Of a DNA stretch of 64,000 bases, positions 28,058-40,096 are shown one piece after another. Below the pieces are notes generated by a model. That model had not been told where the DNA came from. It made no database searches and was given only the letters and a program-made list of their open reading frames with translations. Each line of letters opens with the position of its first letter. The first letter of the stretch is position 1. The position numbers and the translations under genes are program-made. Source of the DNA: Terebella lapidaria. Lineage: Eukaryota; Annelida; Polychaeta; Terebellida; Terebellidae. The DNA lies in the NCBI GenBank assembly GCA_949152475.1, contig OX424562.1, positions 38,550,157 through 38,614,156 on the forward strand, in the 5' to 3' direction.

Positions 28058-30282
28058 TATGCTTCCGTTCCATCAGAAATTCGGTCACCCGAATACTCAG
28101 GTTCTTTTGATCTCTAATCTCTGGGAGAATGTCTGCAAATGGTGCACGTTAACTTAGGTGTCTATAAATTTGAGCTTGTCTGTGTTGGCTAATTTTGTAC
28201 TGTATAATATATGAATCACAGCGAAGAACCTCGTGTTGTAGAGCAGTCACAGAGAGCAATCTCTGCCATTCATCACGACTGGCTGGCTGTAATGATGTTG
28301 TACCATTGCTGGGTGATTTACTGACAAAACATCACTCCATGTATGTATAAAACTGTTGTGACTTGGCAACAACATGCTGCAAAGCATTATGGGAAGGGTC
28401 AGAAGCTGACTGCTATATGCATAACTTATCATAGGTGACTGTCCGAATAATAGGGAATTAGCTTCAATATTTAATACAAAGTGGTATAAGTTGTTTTAAA
28501 CTGGGCGTGTCCAGAGCCTTGCCAACAATCAAGGGCTGGTGCAGATTCAGTATTGTTAAATTAATCAGATCAGATCTCCAATATTGTTGTCATTAGAGGC
28601 ATTTTAGTTGCATATAAATAGTCGATCTTCCTGTCACCAGTGAACCGTGACCTGCAGCCAGCCAAACGTGCATGAATCTAATTATTCGAGCTGCAGCCTA
28701 TTTATGTCACTGGAGATTCAATAGCGGACGTTTGTTATTTGTGGACTGCTCGTCTGGACCTGGAGTCTGAAACAAGACTCTGTGGCAGATTGTTCTGTGT
28801 GGACGTAACGACATCTGAATTGGCCAGTGTTTGTAAAAGTCATACATATTAATTATGTTTCTCATGCAAATAAATGATCTGTTGGGACAAAACAAATCAT
28901 TAAACATATCGTAAAAAATGTCTAGGATATGCCATCCGGACTGCACGGTAGAACGTAAAGTCATCGTTAAATAGCATTTCTGAGTTAGTTCAGTGTCATT
29001 TTTTATTGTCAGTTCATTCATCAGGAAATGATGAGGTGTTTTATGTCAGAGTTGGAAAAGCATCGTAAACATGTTGTATCCTGTAGATATTACTTACCAT
29101 AACATGACGTCTGGTGCCTACAAATGTGATTCATCCAAAACATGACGTTATTGCGTGTCTGGTTGACAGTTTGGCTCCAAGTTTGACACTGACCCAAACA
29201 TGCCATCCTCCTCTGGTGTACATCACACAGTTTGTCTGAGAGTGCGGGCAGTGCGTTCATGGAAATGTTCACTTTTAACGACAACTGACCGAACGTTGGG
29301 CAAGTTTTAGTGTTGTGTTGTGTTCGGCTGTGTATGAATCTGTCGTCGATGCCATGTAGGCTGAATCACATAACCTCTTTCTCCTGAATGTTTCATTTCG
29401 GGTGGAGTTGGGAAGATAGTGGAAACTGTGGCTGAAACTGACTGACAGCCAGGTTTGGAAATGGCTATAAATCCTGCTAAGATTGCCCCGTAAACTCGCC
29501 TGACACTGCGTGGAATGGGCAGTGAAGGACACTCATCATCATGGACCAGCCTGGAATGTCAAGGTCACTCCGGCATCTTGAGACGAGCGGTTGTCGAACT
29601 CTATTCTGTCACCAAGTCATGTGATGTATTGAAGTCCTAATGTGTCACTGACTTGATGAGACTCGTATCGTTGTATGTGTGGAGCTGTGGGTGAGCGTGT
29701 AATGAGGTGTGCGCTGAGGAGAGGGCAGGAACTTACAGGTGTCTTCAGGCGCACTGTTTGTCAGGTAATGTTCTCCTCTCGAGAGAAATGGTTTTGTGAA
29801 GAAGACTGTTTCTCACCTCATCAAGAACACCTCATATTTAATCAACTGAGATGCAGGAAGAAAAGCCGGCAAAAATCCAAACAAAGGTGTGAAGAGTTGC
29901 ATAAAATATTCAGCAGAAGTGGTCTAGAGGTGTGATGAAAAAATACAAATGTTGGGGAGAGGGGGGGGGGGGGGGGCGGAGGGGGTAGTGTTTCAGTTCT
30001 TCTGGGGAAATTGTTGTATTCACCCTGAATATGACTGTCCGCCGGCAAGGATGCACACACAAATTAATAAACAACTTTCATGAGCATTCAACGGGGAGCT
30101 TTGGTGGCTACTCTGTGTTTTAGTCGCTGACAAGAGGATGGAGGCGTTACCAATTATGCAACTCACAGCTCGGGGCTAACAGAAATGGAACTGCAGTCAT
30201 ACGAAGGCAACTACGGGGTGTTGTGTGGCAAGTTTGACATAATCCAGTGACATCTTTCCATTCGTCAAGGCGTTCGACATTT

Positions 30283-30651
30283 CACCTCGCACAGAGCGGT
30301 GAGATTATCTCGAAGTGTGAAGCATTGGAACATGTTGCATAATCATCACTTCCTGCTTCAAACACTTTGCTTTGATGAAATAAAAATAACATGACACAAT
30401 CTCTTCACCTCGCACATAGCGGTGAGATTATCTCGAAGTGTGAAGCCTTGGAACATGTTGCATAATCATCACTTCCTGCTTCAAACACTTTGCTTTGATG
30501 AAATAAAAATAACATGACACAATCTCTTCACCTCGCACAGAGCGGTGAGATTATCTCGAAGTGTGAAGCATTGGAAAATGTTGCATAATCATCACTTCCT
30601 GCTTCAAACACTTTGCTTTGATGAAATAAAAATAACATAACACAATCTCTT
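30283..30651 (+). repeat. 123 bp minisatellite, three units (copy 4)
   Basis: Units start at 30283, 30406 and 30529, each 123 bp. The middle unit has CACATAGCGGTGAG and GAAGCCTTGG. None has the GAGCAGTGAG variant of copy 2, so this expansion seems independent of that in copy 2. The last unit ends AACATAACAC as in all other copies. Confidence 0.95.
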
Positions 30652-32544
30652 CACCAGTGACAATCCCCGATCATCCAGTAATCTCAGTCTGTATACTTCT
30701 CACACTAAAACTGTCCTTTCTGTTTTGTTCCACCTCTAAAGTGGTCATAACTCGCTGAAAATAGTATCACCATGGTTCTGTCATATTATCCTACAAAATA
30801 TGTCATAATGATTGTTATATAACAGAAATGTATTAATAATTCACAGAAACCTGCTGAGCAACCATGTATGTCGATAAAAGACACATTCATATCTCCGTAC
30901 TTGAGACAATGTACCAGAAAATTAGAGGACATTAATTGGTGTATTGTAACTATGAATAATGTTATGAACTGTAAGAGTTGGCAGCTTGAGTCCCACAAAG
31001 ATTCCCTGGAATCTACAAATTATTTTTCCCTCTTGCATTGTGGTGGGGTTCTGTTTGATGTTTTGTTTGATTTTGATTCAGATATCTGCTTCAACTACAT
31101 TCTTCGTCCGATTACAGTAGGCTTCTCAGTAAAGAATGTTGTTTACCCTGGTAACTTGATCCCAGAATCCTGTGAGCTCCACTGATGGATTCATTTGTCA
31201 TTTTTCTGGGAGATTCGTCACTGTACCACAACTATGAAAATATATCGGATACACTTGAAACAAATCCTGATTTGGCCTTTATTTGTGATTTTACATGTTT
31301 CTGAGAAGCACGATATGAACAGGTGTGAGTAGTTTAACATTTACAACATGCTTCCTGGTTCCTTTCCAAGCAAATTGTGGTACAAGAGCAGTGACATTTA
31401 GAACCTGCATTTTGAAACAAATTGTGGCTAAGTAATGAAATTATAGTGTGCGTATTGAGTGTCGCTGAGCCAGTCTTGTTTCTTTACAGAATATCTCCTG
31501 CTTCGTAACATTTTAGAGCACACCAGAGGAGCAGCGCATGCCACGAGTAATGTTAGCAAGTTCAGCGGCATAGTGCATATCGTACTTTTAGTTTATTCCT
31601 GCTATTGAACGCTTTGTGTGGGTTCCATATGTGATATATATATCAGTAGTATAATGAGCTGTGTCTGCCTGTATATCCCCACGGTAACCAAGCTTAATAA
31701 AGCTAGGCTATGATTTTCGTGGGAAGAAGGGTTTTTTTGCATGCGAAGATTGAACCAATTAGACCATTGTGGGGCAGTGATGTATGCTGATCACATACAG
31801 AAAACCCATTGTCCTATCAAATCATACCTTTCTGCCTGTAGTGCATGTGTAAATCATAGTTCTCTATGAAAAAAAAAATTCTCGTATAACATGCCAACTT
31901 TGGTAGAGACATTTTCCAGTAAAATGATAATCGTGGCAATAAATATGCCCCATCAATATGACTTTTGTTTTGTTGTCATTGTTTTGCAATTTGCAGGAGA
32001 TTTCCCAGGGACATGGACATTGGGAATGGTGAAGACGTTATTGTATGAGGGACATAGGAAACTGGCCTGCATGAATGAGAGACAACAGATGAATTGATCG
32101 GTTGCCATGTACTGTAGTCATCCCGAATATTCCCTAACATTTACCATCGAATATATCCTGTATCATTGGGAATAAACCTTTCTCTAGCATCCAGCATATA
32201 TTGAATCATTGTGTTGGCTGAATCCAAGTCAAGCGATTGACACAATAACGGCACCATTCATTATTAAAGACGTCCATTGATGTGATGAAAGGCAGCGTTG
32301 TGACTGGCTAATTACAGCGAGGTTTTGTCATCACTTGTGGTGGTTTTTGTCACTTACAATGCCGCGGGGCTGTCGCGGTCACAGCCAGGGGCTGCTGTTG
32401 TCTGCTGGTTCATTTCGACAAAACGTGTGCCATGAATTATATATCTGCCAGGCTTTGTGAAATTAGCATGGCTGTTTAATTTGTGTGTGTCGGTGAGAGA
32501 CAAAGGCTACCACTGATACACCTGCTGCTTGTGGCATGAACAGA

Positions 32545-32546
32545 TA
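32545..32546. other. Empty transposon target site (copy 4)
   Basis: A single TA within GAACAGATATGCTTTCG, the unoccupied equivalent of the insertion point at 15803 and 26210. Confidence 0.88.
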
Positions 32547-33655
32547 TGCTTTCGTTCTTTTGGAAATTCGGTCACCCAAATACACAGGTTCCTTTGATCA
32601 TTAATCTCTGGGAGAATGTCTGCAAATGGTGCATGTTAACTAGAGTGTCTACAAAGTTGAGCCTGTGTTTGTTGGCTAATTTTGCACTGTATAATATATG
32701 AATCACAGCGAAGAACCTCGTGTTGTAGAGCAGTCACAGAGAGCAATCTCTGCCATTCATCACGACTGGCTGGCTGTAATAATGTTGTACCATTGCTGGG
32801 TGATTTACTGATATATCATCACTCCATGTACGTATAAAAATGTTGTTCCATATAGCTACAGCAAGCAGCAAAGCATTATAGAAAGGTTCAGAAACTGACA
32901 GCTATATGCAGAGCTTATCATAGGTCACTGTCCGAATAATAGGGAATTAGCGTTAATATTTAATATAAAGTAGTATAGGTTGTTTTCAGCTGTCCTTTAA
33001 ATATTTCAGAATGTTCCGTAATACCGAGTCAGTGAGATTGGAGGCGTGTCCAGAGCCTTGGTAACAATCACTGGCTGGTGAGGATTCAATACTGTCAAAT
33101 TAGTCAGATCAGATCTCCAGTATTGTTGTCATTAGAGGCATTTTAGATGCATATAAATAGTTCATCTTCCTGTCACCAGTGAACCGTGGCCTGCAGCCAG
33201 CCAACCGTGCATGAATCTAGTTATTCAAGCTGCAGCCTATTTCGGTCACTGGAGATTCACCGGGTCGGATGTCATAGCTGACATTTGTTATTTGTGGACT
33301 GCTGGTCTGGACCTGGAGTCTAAAACAACAGTCTGTGGCAGATTGTTCTATGTGGTCGTAATGTCATCTGAAATGGCCAGTGTTGGTAAAAGTCATGCAT
33401 GTTAATTATGTACCTCATGCAAACAGATGATCTGTTGGGACAAAACAAGTCATTAAACGTATCGTAGAAATGTCTAGAATATGGCATCCGGACTGCACGG
33501 TAGAATGTAAAGTCATCTTTAGGTAGCAGTTCTGAGTTAGTTCAGTGTCACTGTTCATTGGCAGTTCATTCATCAGGGAATGATAAAGTGTTATATGTCA
33601 GAGTTGGACAAGCATCGTAAACATGGTGTATCCTGTAGATATTACTGTATACCAT

Positions 33656-36600
33656 AACCACCACAGAGCCGTCTGGTCTCAGCTGGTACGCACACCGACC
33701 TAAAACCCGCACCATCGCATAATCAACGTAGTTGGGACGTCATTAATAATGCAGGTGCCTCCATTATGCCATCACTGGGGACAGCCAATAACGCGGACGG
33801 GATGGGCGCACACGTAAGGTGTGTTTACACAGAAGCGCCGAGTTCGTGTTGACTTTCTCTGCAGCGTCAATGTCCCTCTCTCCCAGTAGGGGGCACCACG
33901 AGTAGCGACGCGACATATCACTTTTACTGCCTGTGGCTGATCTCCCTAAAGCTGCTATCAATGATATATAAATCAGGTCGTAATACGAAATCCCTGACTG
34001 GCAACAATACGCATCCCCTTCTATATCCCCGAGGCAAAGGTCAAACCTTAAATGTCATGGTTGTTCTGTGGCGATACCACGCCACGTGTTGGGTCTTTGC
34101 TGATCTGGCGTTTGGCCGCAGCACTTTAATGGCTTTCGCCCCCATGGAGGCTCCGTGACGACCTGTCGACATGGCGACAATAATGCATTTATTTGACACT
34201 GGCAAACATCGGTAACCGACGATAACGTGCTTCCCACGGAGTGTCAGTTCCCATGCATCCCTGGCATCGGGGGATTCCCAGAGCAAGAATGGATCCCTCG
34301 GAAGCAATTTTACAGATACAATATGCTCCCTGTGCTGAGGTGGCGAGTCGGCGCTGTGGTACGGTGTAACAGGTTCCTTCTGTCTCTGATACCCAGCTAG
34401 GCAATCGTTTCCTTGACAATGAATGAATACCATGGCAACCAGCCCTGATACGTGCTGTTGTCACTGTTGCTGGGGTGTCACGAGATTTGTTAGCTTACGG
34501 TTATTTATTGCATGTTGAAATTTTCATCAAAATGTTCCATTATATTTCTCCAACTAGCCATTAGAATTTGCTATGAAGCATAAAATTAAGAACGCACATG
34601 CATCACTCATATTAACCTGGATAGTAATCAGATCGTTGCTCGAGTGCTTGCTTGGATTCCCTTCTGAATCATTTGATGCGTTATTTGTGACGGCAAAGAA
34701 TGATGAACTCATGTTACATCATCAACAGAAAGAAACATCCCTGGTCGTAGTGGGAACAGTCGCAGTGAATGTAAAAATGAAACACAACATACATTTGATA
34801 AATATTGCAATGTGATTCACTGAGTGTTATCTTTCACTGTCAGTGATCAGGGAATTAACACTGTCAATGAATGAACCTATATTCTGCTCACAGTAACAGA
34901 ATAATATAAAAGAGACATGAAATCATATTTTGTGAATATAGGCAAAGTAAATGCAAGATAAAATTTCGTTGAGTCCCCCAGGTTTTGTTGTGTGCAAGAT
35001 GTATTGTGATGTCCGTGACAAGTTTTTATGGGCTAAATGACGGATCACCCATTGCTCATTTACATAATAGCCATGGCAGAATAGTTAGCGACATGTAAAC
35101 TAGTTTCATGATAGAGTGTTCCTGATAACTATTTATAAATGGAAGTGAGTGACATCAGCCTGGCTATCTAGATGCATCACATGACCTACACCTACATCAT
35201 CTAAACTGTCAAAAGAAGTACATGTAACAGATTCTGCTTTTACCATAGGATTACAGCCTGTTCCATGCAACGATGGTAACAGTGTTTCCACCCTAAAGCT
35301 GACCACAGGAAGCCTCCTAAGGAGGTAAGCAATTCATTGCCACCCACTGATCAGACTAAGCCCGGACCAGTCAATATCCAGATCCCAGGCAGTGTCGTAA
35401 GTCCCGAAAAGACCCGGCGATAATACAGTAGTGGGGAGGCGAGGAGAGGGTCAGTAAATCAAGGTGCTGGTGTTTTGTGTGTGTTCATTGAGGTTGTGTT
35501 GGGATCAGAGGGTTTTTTATGGCGGTGTCAGGGTTTTACAGAAGAAGTTTTACGACTGTGCATGTGTACCTGGAGTTGGGAAGTTTCTGCAATCATTACT
35601 CGTTACAAGTTACGAGTCCCTTGCCATGGCTGAGCCCTACTGTCTGTGGGCACATGCGTGACACGAAAACGCCACGGAATTGCTCTGCACAGTAAAACGC
35701 ATCCAACCAAAGTGTCAAATAAATCCCGTATTTGGGGTCTCAGAGCACCGCTGGGCTTTTTAAGCCACACCGCCTGAGTCACATATAGCTGTCAGCTCAG
35801 TTTCGGATTAATGTCTGCAATCGCACGGCTTCGACAAAGACCTCATATTCAGTGTTAGTTGTAAAAGTTGCTGATGTGAGGCGTTTTTGTGGGACTTATG
35901 GGCCACACTCCCCGGCAATATGTGTTGTGGCGTGTCATGGGGAATGTGCCACTGGCGCTGAAGTGGTATGTGTAATGTTCATTATGGCTGTTTGCACTGA
36001 CTTCCAGACGATTGCTTTCATAGAAGAGGATGACGCCCATAAAACAAGCTGTGAGAGCGAGCTGATTATTCACAGAATGCTGCAAATAGCTGCACATGTC
36101 ATAAAGGACTAACAAAAGTGCACTTTCGGAAATAGCAGGGTGGAGTAATTCGAATTACTGAAACAACTGCATCTGGAATCAGTGATATTGTAGTTTTTCT
36201 TATTGGACCTTACTTTTTTATGTATGATATATCATATATATCCCATTATTCGAACTGAATGAATCTGAATAAGGGGCATTTCAAAAGACTGTACATGTCA
36301 CCTGTAATTATTGGCATTGTTTCGCGGAAGCACACCATCATTTCTTCATCAACTGTATTACCGTGTTTGTACTTACAAGATTGAATAAAATTCGAGTCAA
36401 AGATAAATACGAACGGTTACATCGATTGGATAAAATATCATTTGGGAAATCAATTATGATTCTTTATCTTTCTGACAGATGCAATTCAATGTTTTGAACG
36501 GGTGTGTGAACATTGTGATATTTCGATAAACTGTACATTGAACTGTCTCGTAATTCTAGTGATGGGAAGGATGAGAAATGTGTTGCTCCTCCAATTGCAC

Positions 36601-37283
36601 AGGTGTCTGCCTGCTCCATAAAACACGAGAGTCGGGGACCTCACGGACTTAAACAGACGGGTCCACTCCCGAAATCTTGTATCGCACTACGCCATTGATT
36701 TGCCATCCCACCAAAATCCCCGAGACATCGGCCGCAAATCCCCGACTAAACCATGACCTGGCTGTCACTGATAACTGGTGTCTCACGTTGGACGAGGGTG
36801 GCTTTTTATCCTGAGAAGGAGAATGTTGGGGTTGGGGGGGGGGGGGGGGGAGGACTGAGGCAGTTTGAATGTTGATTGTGTGGGACCATCACAGTGATTT
36901 TTGGCTATACCTCCCTAAATGTGAGGAAGAGGCCAAATCGTTTTGAAATTCGAGGTGTTCACTTTCGCGTTGTGGTATTGCATGCCATGTGGTTTCCAGT
37001 AAGGATTAAGTTTGGTTTGGAAGAGATCACAGCGAATTAAGACCGTTTTGTCGGGGAGCATGTGAGTGAGCATGCAGGCGGAAATCCTCTCCACGTGGCC
37101 AGATCGCTACAATAAACACACGCGCGAAGCTTGATCCCACCACTTGATCCATGATTGGGGATCAGGGTCAAACGGATGGACTTGTACAGTGGCCCAGACA
37201 TGATTTTACACGACTCTTCAAGTCCTGAATAATGACATTTCTAGGGTTAAGAAGCAGCTCTGAGATTTTCTGCTCATGGCATA
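33656..37283. other. Non-genic region right of the array
   Basis: Unique-looking sequence with no recognisable gene. A 130-codon frame on the minus strand at 34041-34433 and two 86-codon frames lying opposite each other at 35852-36115 have no known domain and no convincing splice context. Repeat-free, GC-balanced stretches near 34.0-34.5 and 36.6-36.8 kb could be regulatory, which is inference only. Confidence 0.45.
36834..36850. repeat. Poly-G tract (17 G)
   Basis: An uninterrupted run of 17 G following GGGGTT. Simple repeat and potential G-quadruplex former. Confidence 0.9.
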
Positions 37284-37291
37284 GCCTGAGG
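37284..37291. repeat. Left 8 bp target-site duplication of the MITE
   Basis: GCCTGAGG, identical to the right copy at 37417-37424. Confidence 0.93.
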
Positions 37292-37416
37292 GGCCCAAGT
37301 ATCATACACTGCGTCTTCTTCTATATTCAATAAGGATTAAAAAGGTGACAGACGGATTAAATGGCATTCATTTAGTGGACGAGTAGTATTAAGGCGCAGT
37401 GTATGATACTTGGGCC
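37292..37416. mobile_element. Complete 125 bp hAT-type MITE
   Basis: Perfect 22 bp terminal inverted repeats, starting GGCCCAAGTATCATACACTG at the left and present as the reverse complement at 37395-37416. Both sides are flanked by the same 8 bp, GCCTGAGG (37284-37291 and 37417-37424). An 8 bp target duplication is the hallmark of the hAT superfamily (also seen in a few others such as P and Merlin). The interior is about 80 bp and non-coding, so it must have been moved by a transposase elsewhere. The intact duplication and perfect ends suggest a fairly young insertion. Confidence 0.93.
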
Positions 37417-37424
37417 GCCTGAGG
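37417..37424. repeat. Right 8 bp target-site duplication of the MITE
   Basis: GCCTGAGG, identical to the left copy at 37284-37291. Confidence 0.93.
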
Positions 37425-37609
37425 TATATGACTTCTGGGCCGAGGAATCTCGAGGAATTAACAGTTACAGACAGGGATGGGGTAACTGAATTTTAATTGA
37501 GATTGAATGCTGGGTGGCTTAGCAGAGGACAAAATTGTTCACTATGTCAACAGTCTATGTGCACTCTATAACTTGTATCACTTAGCTGAATGTCCTTGAA
37601 TGCATTTGT

Positions 37610-37637
37610 ACTTTATATGACACAAGTCATATAAAGT
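37610..37637. repeat. Perfect 12 bp hairpin
   Basis: Arms ACTTTATATGAC and GTCATATAAAGT with a 4-base loop. It lies about 190 bases right of the MITE but is not obviously part of it. AT-rich cruciform-type sequence; it could also be a remnant of a palindromic element. Confidence 0.7.
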
Positions 37638-40063
37638 TTACACATTTCTGAAGAATTCTTTTTGTACGATAATTGTTATTTTTGTGTTTGTGAATTGGCA
37701 AAATTGTTCCAATTCCATGATCATTCATCACTCATCCAAGCCACAGGAAATTTTATCATTGTAACACTTCCGTATGGTCATATATAATATGGGTGTGCAG
37801 GGAATTCCACACAATTTTCTTTTGCCTGACACTGGACTTTGAGACTTTTTTTTGTTCGCTCGGAACACTCTGCACTTGGGTATTGGTTCCATGATGATTC
37901 CTTATATGGATCAACACAAAAATAGCTTCATCCCTGTCAGAAAATGAGCTGATATTCCGGCACAGCAGTGTATCTATTGAGAGATCAGCGCCCCTTGAGC
38001 TGTATCAATCGGACAGGCGGACATCGTGAGCAGCCACCTGGGCGTGCTCTCAGATCACCAGGGGTTAGCCCCCCCCCCTCTCCCTACCCTGGAAGGTGTG
38101 GAAGTCTCCTAGGAGAGTCCCTCGAATACCGTCACATGGAGTTATGCGGCGCACGTGCCTGCGATATTTGTTATCGTGCTGTTTCTAGTCAATTACATTT
38201 CAACAACTAATTCCCGCTCGTTCGTTCATTCGGTCGGACGCAGTCAAGTCGAGTGATAGACTCGGGATGGACCCAATTTGAAGGCTTCATGTCAGGGACA
38301 ATTTGTGTCACTGCGACGGACCCAAAACATGGGCCATTATCTGTCGGTCAAGTTGAATTACGTCGCACAGTTTGATCGGTGGCAAGGATCGACTGTGAGG
38401 AGGATGTTGATCCAGGGTTTACGGTGGAAGTTACTCGGTATCTGTATAGTTCTGCAGCTCGGTGATTGGCTTCTGCACCGTCCTAACTGATAGCTGTATT
38501 CGCAGTAACTGTCATCATTGTAATGTCAGGTCTCACAGGACTTTGATGGGAAATGTAGTGTGATAAGGTGCATGAAATTGTACGACATCAAAACTCACAG
38601 CCATGATTTGATTAAAATAAAAACATTTGGGTTCCGATTAAAATCAATGCAATGCTTCTATCCCCATAAACAAATCCTCAACAAATCCCTAACTGAGATC
38701 TGTAACATACTGTAAGCTTCAATCGGAAAAATTCGGAAATACCAACTTAAGGGTTTGTTACGATGTGTCCGTTCATTCTGCTCAGGGTTGAAATCGTGGG
38801 TTGGATGTAACATAGTCCCGAACACGAAGTTATCTACTGGAAATTTACAGTTCCGGCAGGTCTAAACTCGGGGATATAAAGCATTCTAGGATAGTTGATG
38901 CTATCGATACTCTCCATAAATTGGCACTGATTCAGTAGATGGAATTACCATAGAAGATCTACTGATTCATTCCGAGGCAGTAAAACTATGCTGGTTGCCG
39001 ACTCATCAATTAATTTTTGTGTTGTAAACAAGCAATGCCACGGAAAGAATAACGATGGAACTAAAGACTTGTATTATGGTTATTCTATGAGCATTCTAGG
39101 ATAGAAAGAGGGCTCAAGATATACAACCTCACACATATTACATAAACATAAATGTCAGAAAACTCGTACATGTAGACCATTATAGTTCAAGGTGTTAGTA
39201 TTGATGATGACACTAATATACTCGGTGCTATTGGTGAAAAATAAAATCATATTGTAATTGATAATATGAAGCTCGCCATAATGGTGGTCTTCTGCTTTGA
39301 GTGCTGCTAAATCATCATGATCATGTAAATAGACGTCATTAGACGAGTTGTAGAAAGGTGTCTCATAAAAACAGTTCATATATGTATAAATGCGGAGGCA
39401 CGGCTCCTTGAATATTTAGAAACGGTAAAAAAACCCCAGGAATTTGATCAGTGTAAGCGGCCATTACCATATTCCATGTACTGCGAAATCCACTTTGAAA
39501 AATTCACCCGTTTACTTTAAAATGCCAGGACAATATGCCCAAATGACCCAGAGGCCAAAAGGTGTGCGGGTTTTTACCCTAACGTTGTGCGGTGTTTTTA
39601 TAGCCGTGTCGTGGTCTGGGGCTCTCTGGGGCGGATTCCGAGCCCAGTATCATCCCTCACCATACACACAGATGGGGGAGGGGGAGGGGGTACGGGGGAG
39701 GGCTTGGACCGTCTCTGGGGGACATTCATCCACCACACAACTTTAATTACCGCAGAGAACCCACAACGTAGTGGATAATTTGATTTAGTTGGAGAGTTTG
39801 ACCCCACGACCCGGCACCCGACCAGCTGCTTCTGTCCGCCATTTACAGATTAATTGAGCAGTAATTCTGCTGACGTGAACCGAATCTAAAAGTTCTTCTC
39901 ATGGAAAATGGTGAACCTCTCCCTCTCCTCAGTGTGTTTGCTGAATTGCAAAACTTATTGATCATATTTCAACTCACAACCGGTTTTATCAAATTTTTCG
40001 CCAAAATATGATGCCACATGACTGGCGGTACATTATCGTATTGCCCTCGGCTCTCTGAGAGCT

Positions 40064-40096
40064 GAGACTCGGTTACTCGGTTCCTCACCGAGTCTC
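40064..40096. repeat. Perfect 10 bp inverted repeat
   Basis: GAGACTCGGT and ACCGAGTCTC separated by 13 bases, in a local cluster of repeated ACTCGGT and GAGTCTC words (40050-40115). Confidence 0.65.

Larger units (their letters stand above)
23127..29269 (+). repeat. Array copy 3 (filled with transposon)
   Basis: Third unit, 6143 bp, with poly-G (23872-23884), one minisatellite unit and the second 1.8 kb transposon. From about 23.84 to 25.96 kb it shares private variants with copy 4, such as GTGGTCTAGAGG and GATTTGGCCTTTATTTG. From about 25.98 kb onward it is nearly identical to copy 1. Confidence 0.9.
12617..33655 (+). repeat. 21 kb tandem segmental array, four units
   Basis: Four head-to-tail copies of a unit of about 4.3 kb (without inserts). 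Using the shared start word CACTTTTAACGACAACTGAC, copies begin near 12721, 18811, 23127 and 29270, giving spacings of 6090, 4316 and 6143. The spacing differs mainly because copies 1 and 3 contain a 1.8 kb transposon. Further anchors (CCATGTATGTCGATAAAAGA near 14131, 20572, 24521 and 30862) occur once per copy in the same order. The outer edges, the first few hundred bases of copy 1 and the last 1.2 kb of copy 4, are visibly more diverged than inner copies, as expected when internal units are homogenised. Similarity stops near 33655. No conserved coding frame runs through all four copies. A falsely duplicated haplotype in the assembly is possible for part of the array. Confidence 0.95.
29270..33655 (+). 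repeat. Array copy 4 (empty transposon site, diverged right end)
   Basis: Last unit. It has poly-G (29961-29976), three minisatellite units, an empty TA site at 32545-32546, and lacks about 45 bases near 29366 found in other copies. From about 32450 to 33655 it is clearly more diverged than copies 1-3 are from each other, and it has extra bases near 32990-33050. Similarity to the repeat ends where GATATTACT is followed by unique sequence. Confidence 0.9.

Noticed and set aside
14137-31185. Open frames of 95-105 codons repeated in array copies 1, 3 and 4 (14137-14451, 24527-24814, 30868-31185), possibly a small gene family
   Set aside because: The frame is interrupted in copy 2 and changed at its end in copy 3, and variants between copies do not favour silent positions. 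There is no recognisable domain. Repeated appearance is explained by duplication of the DNA itself.
34041-34433. 130-codon minus-strand frame near 34 kb
   Set aside because: No domain recognised. The region is GC-balanced and could equally be conserved non-coding DNA.
35852-36115. Two 86-codon frames lying exactly opposite each other
   Set aside because: Coincident open frames on both strands follow from codon symmetry in stop-poor DNA. Neither has a domain.
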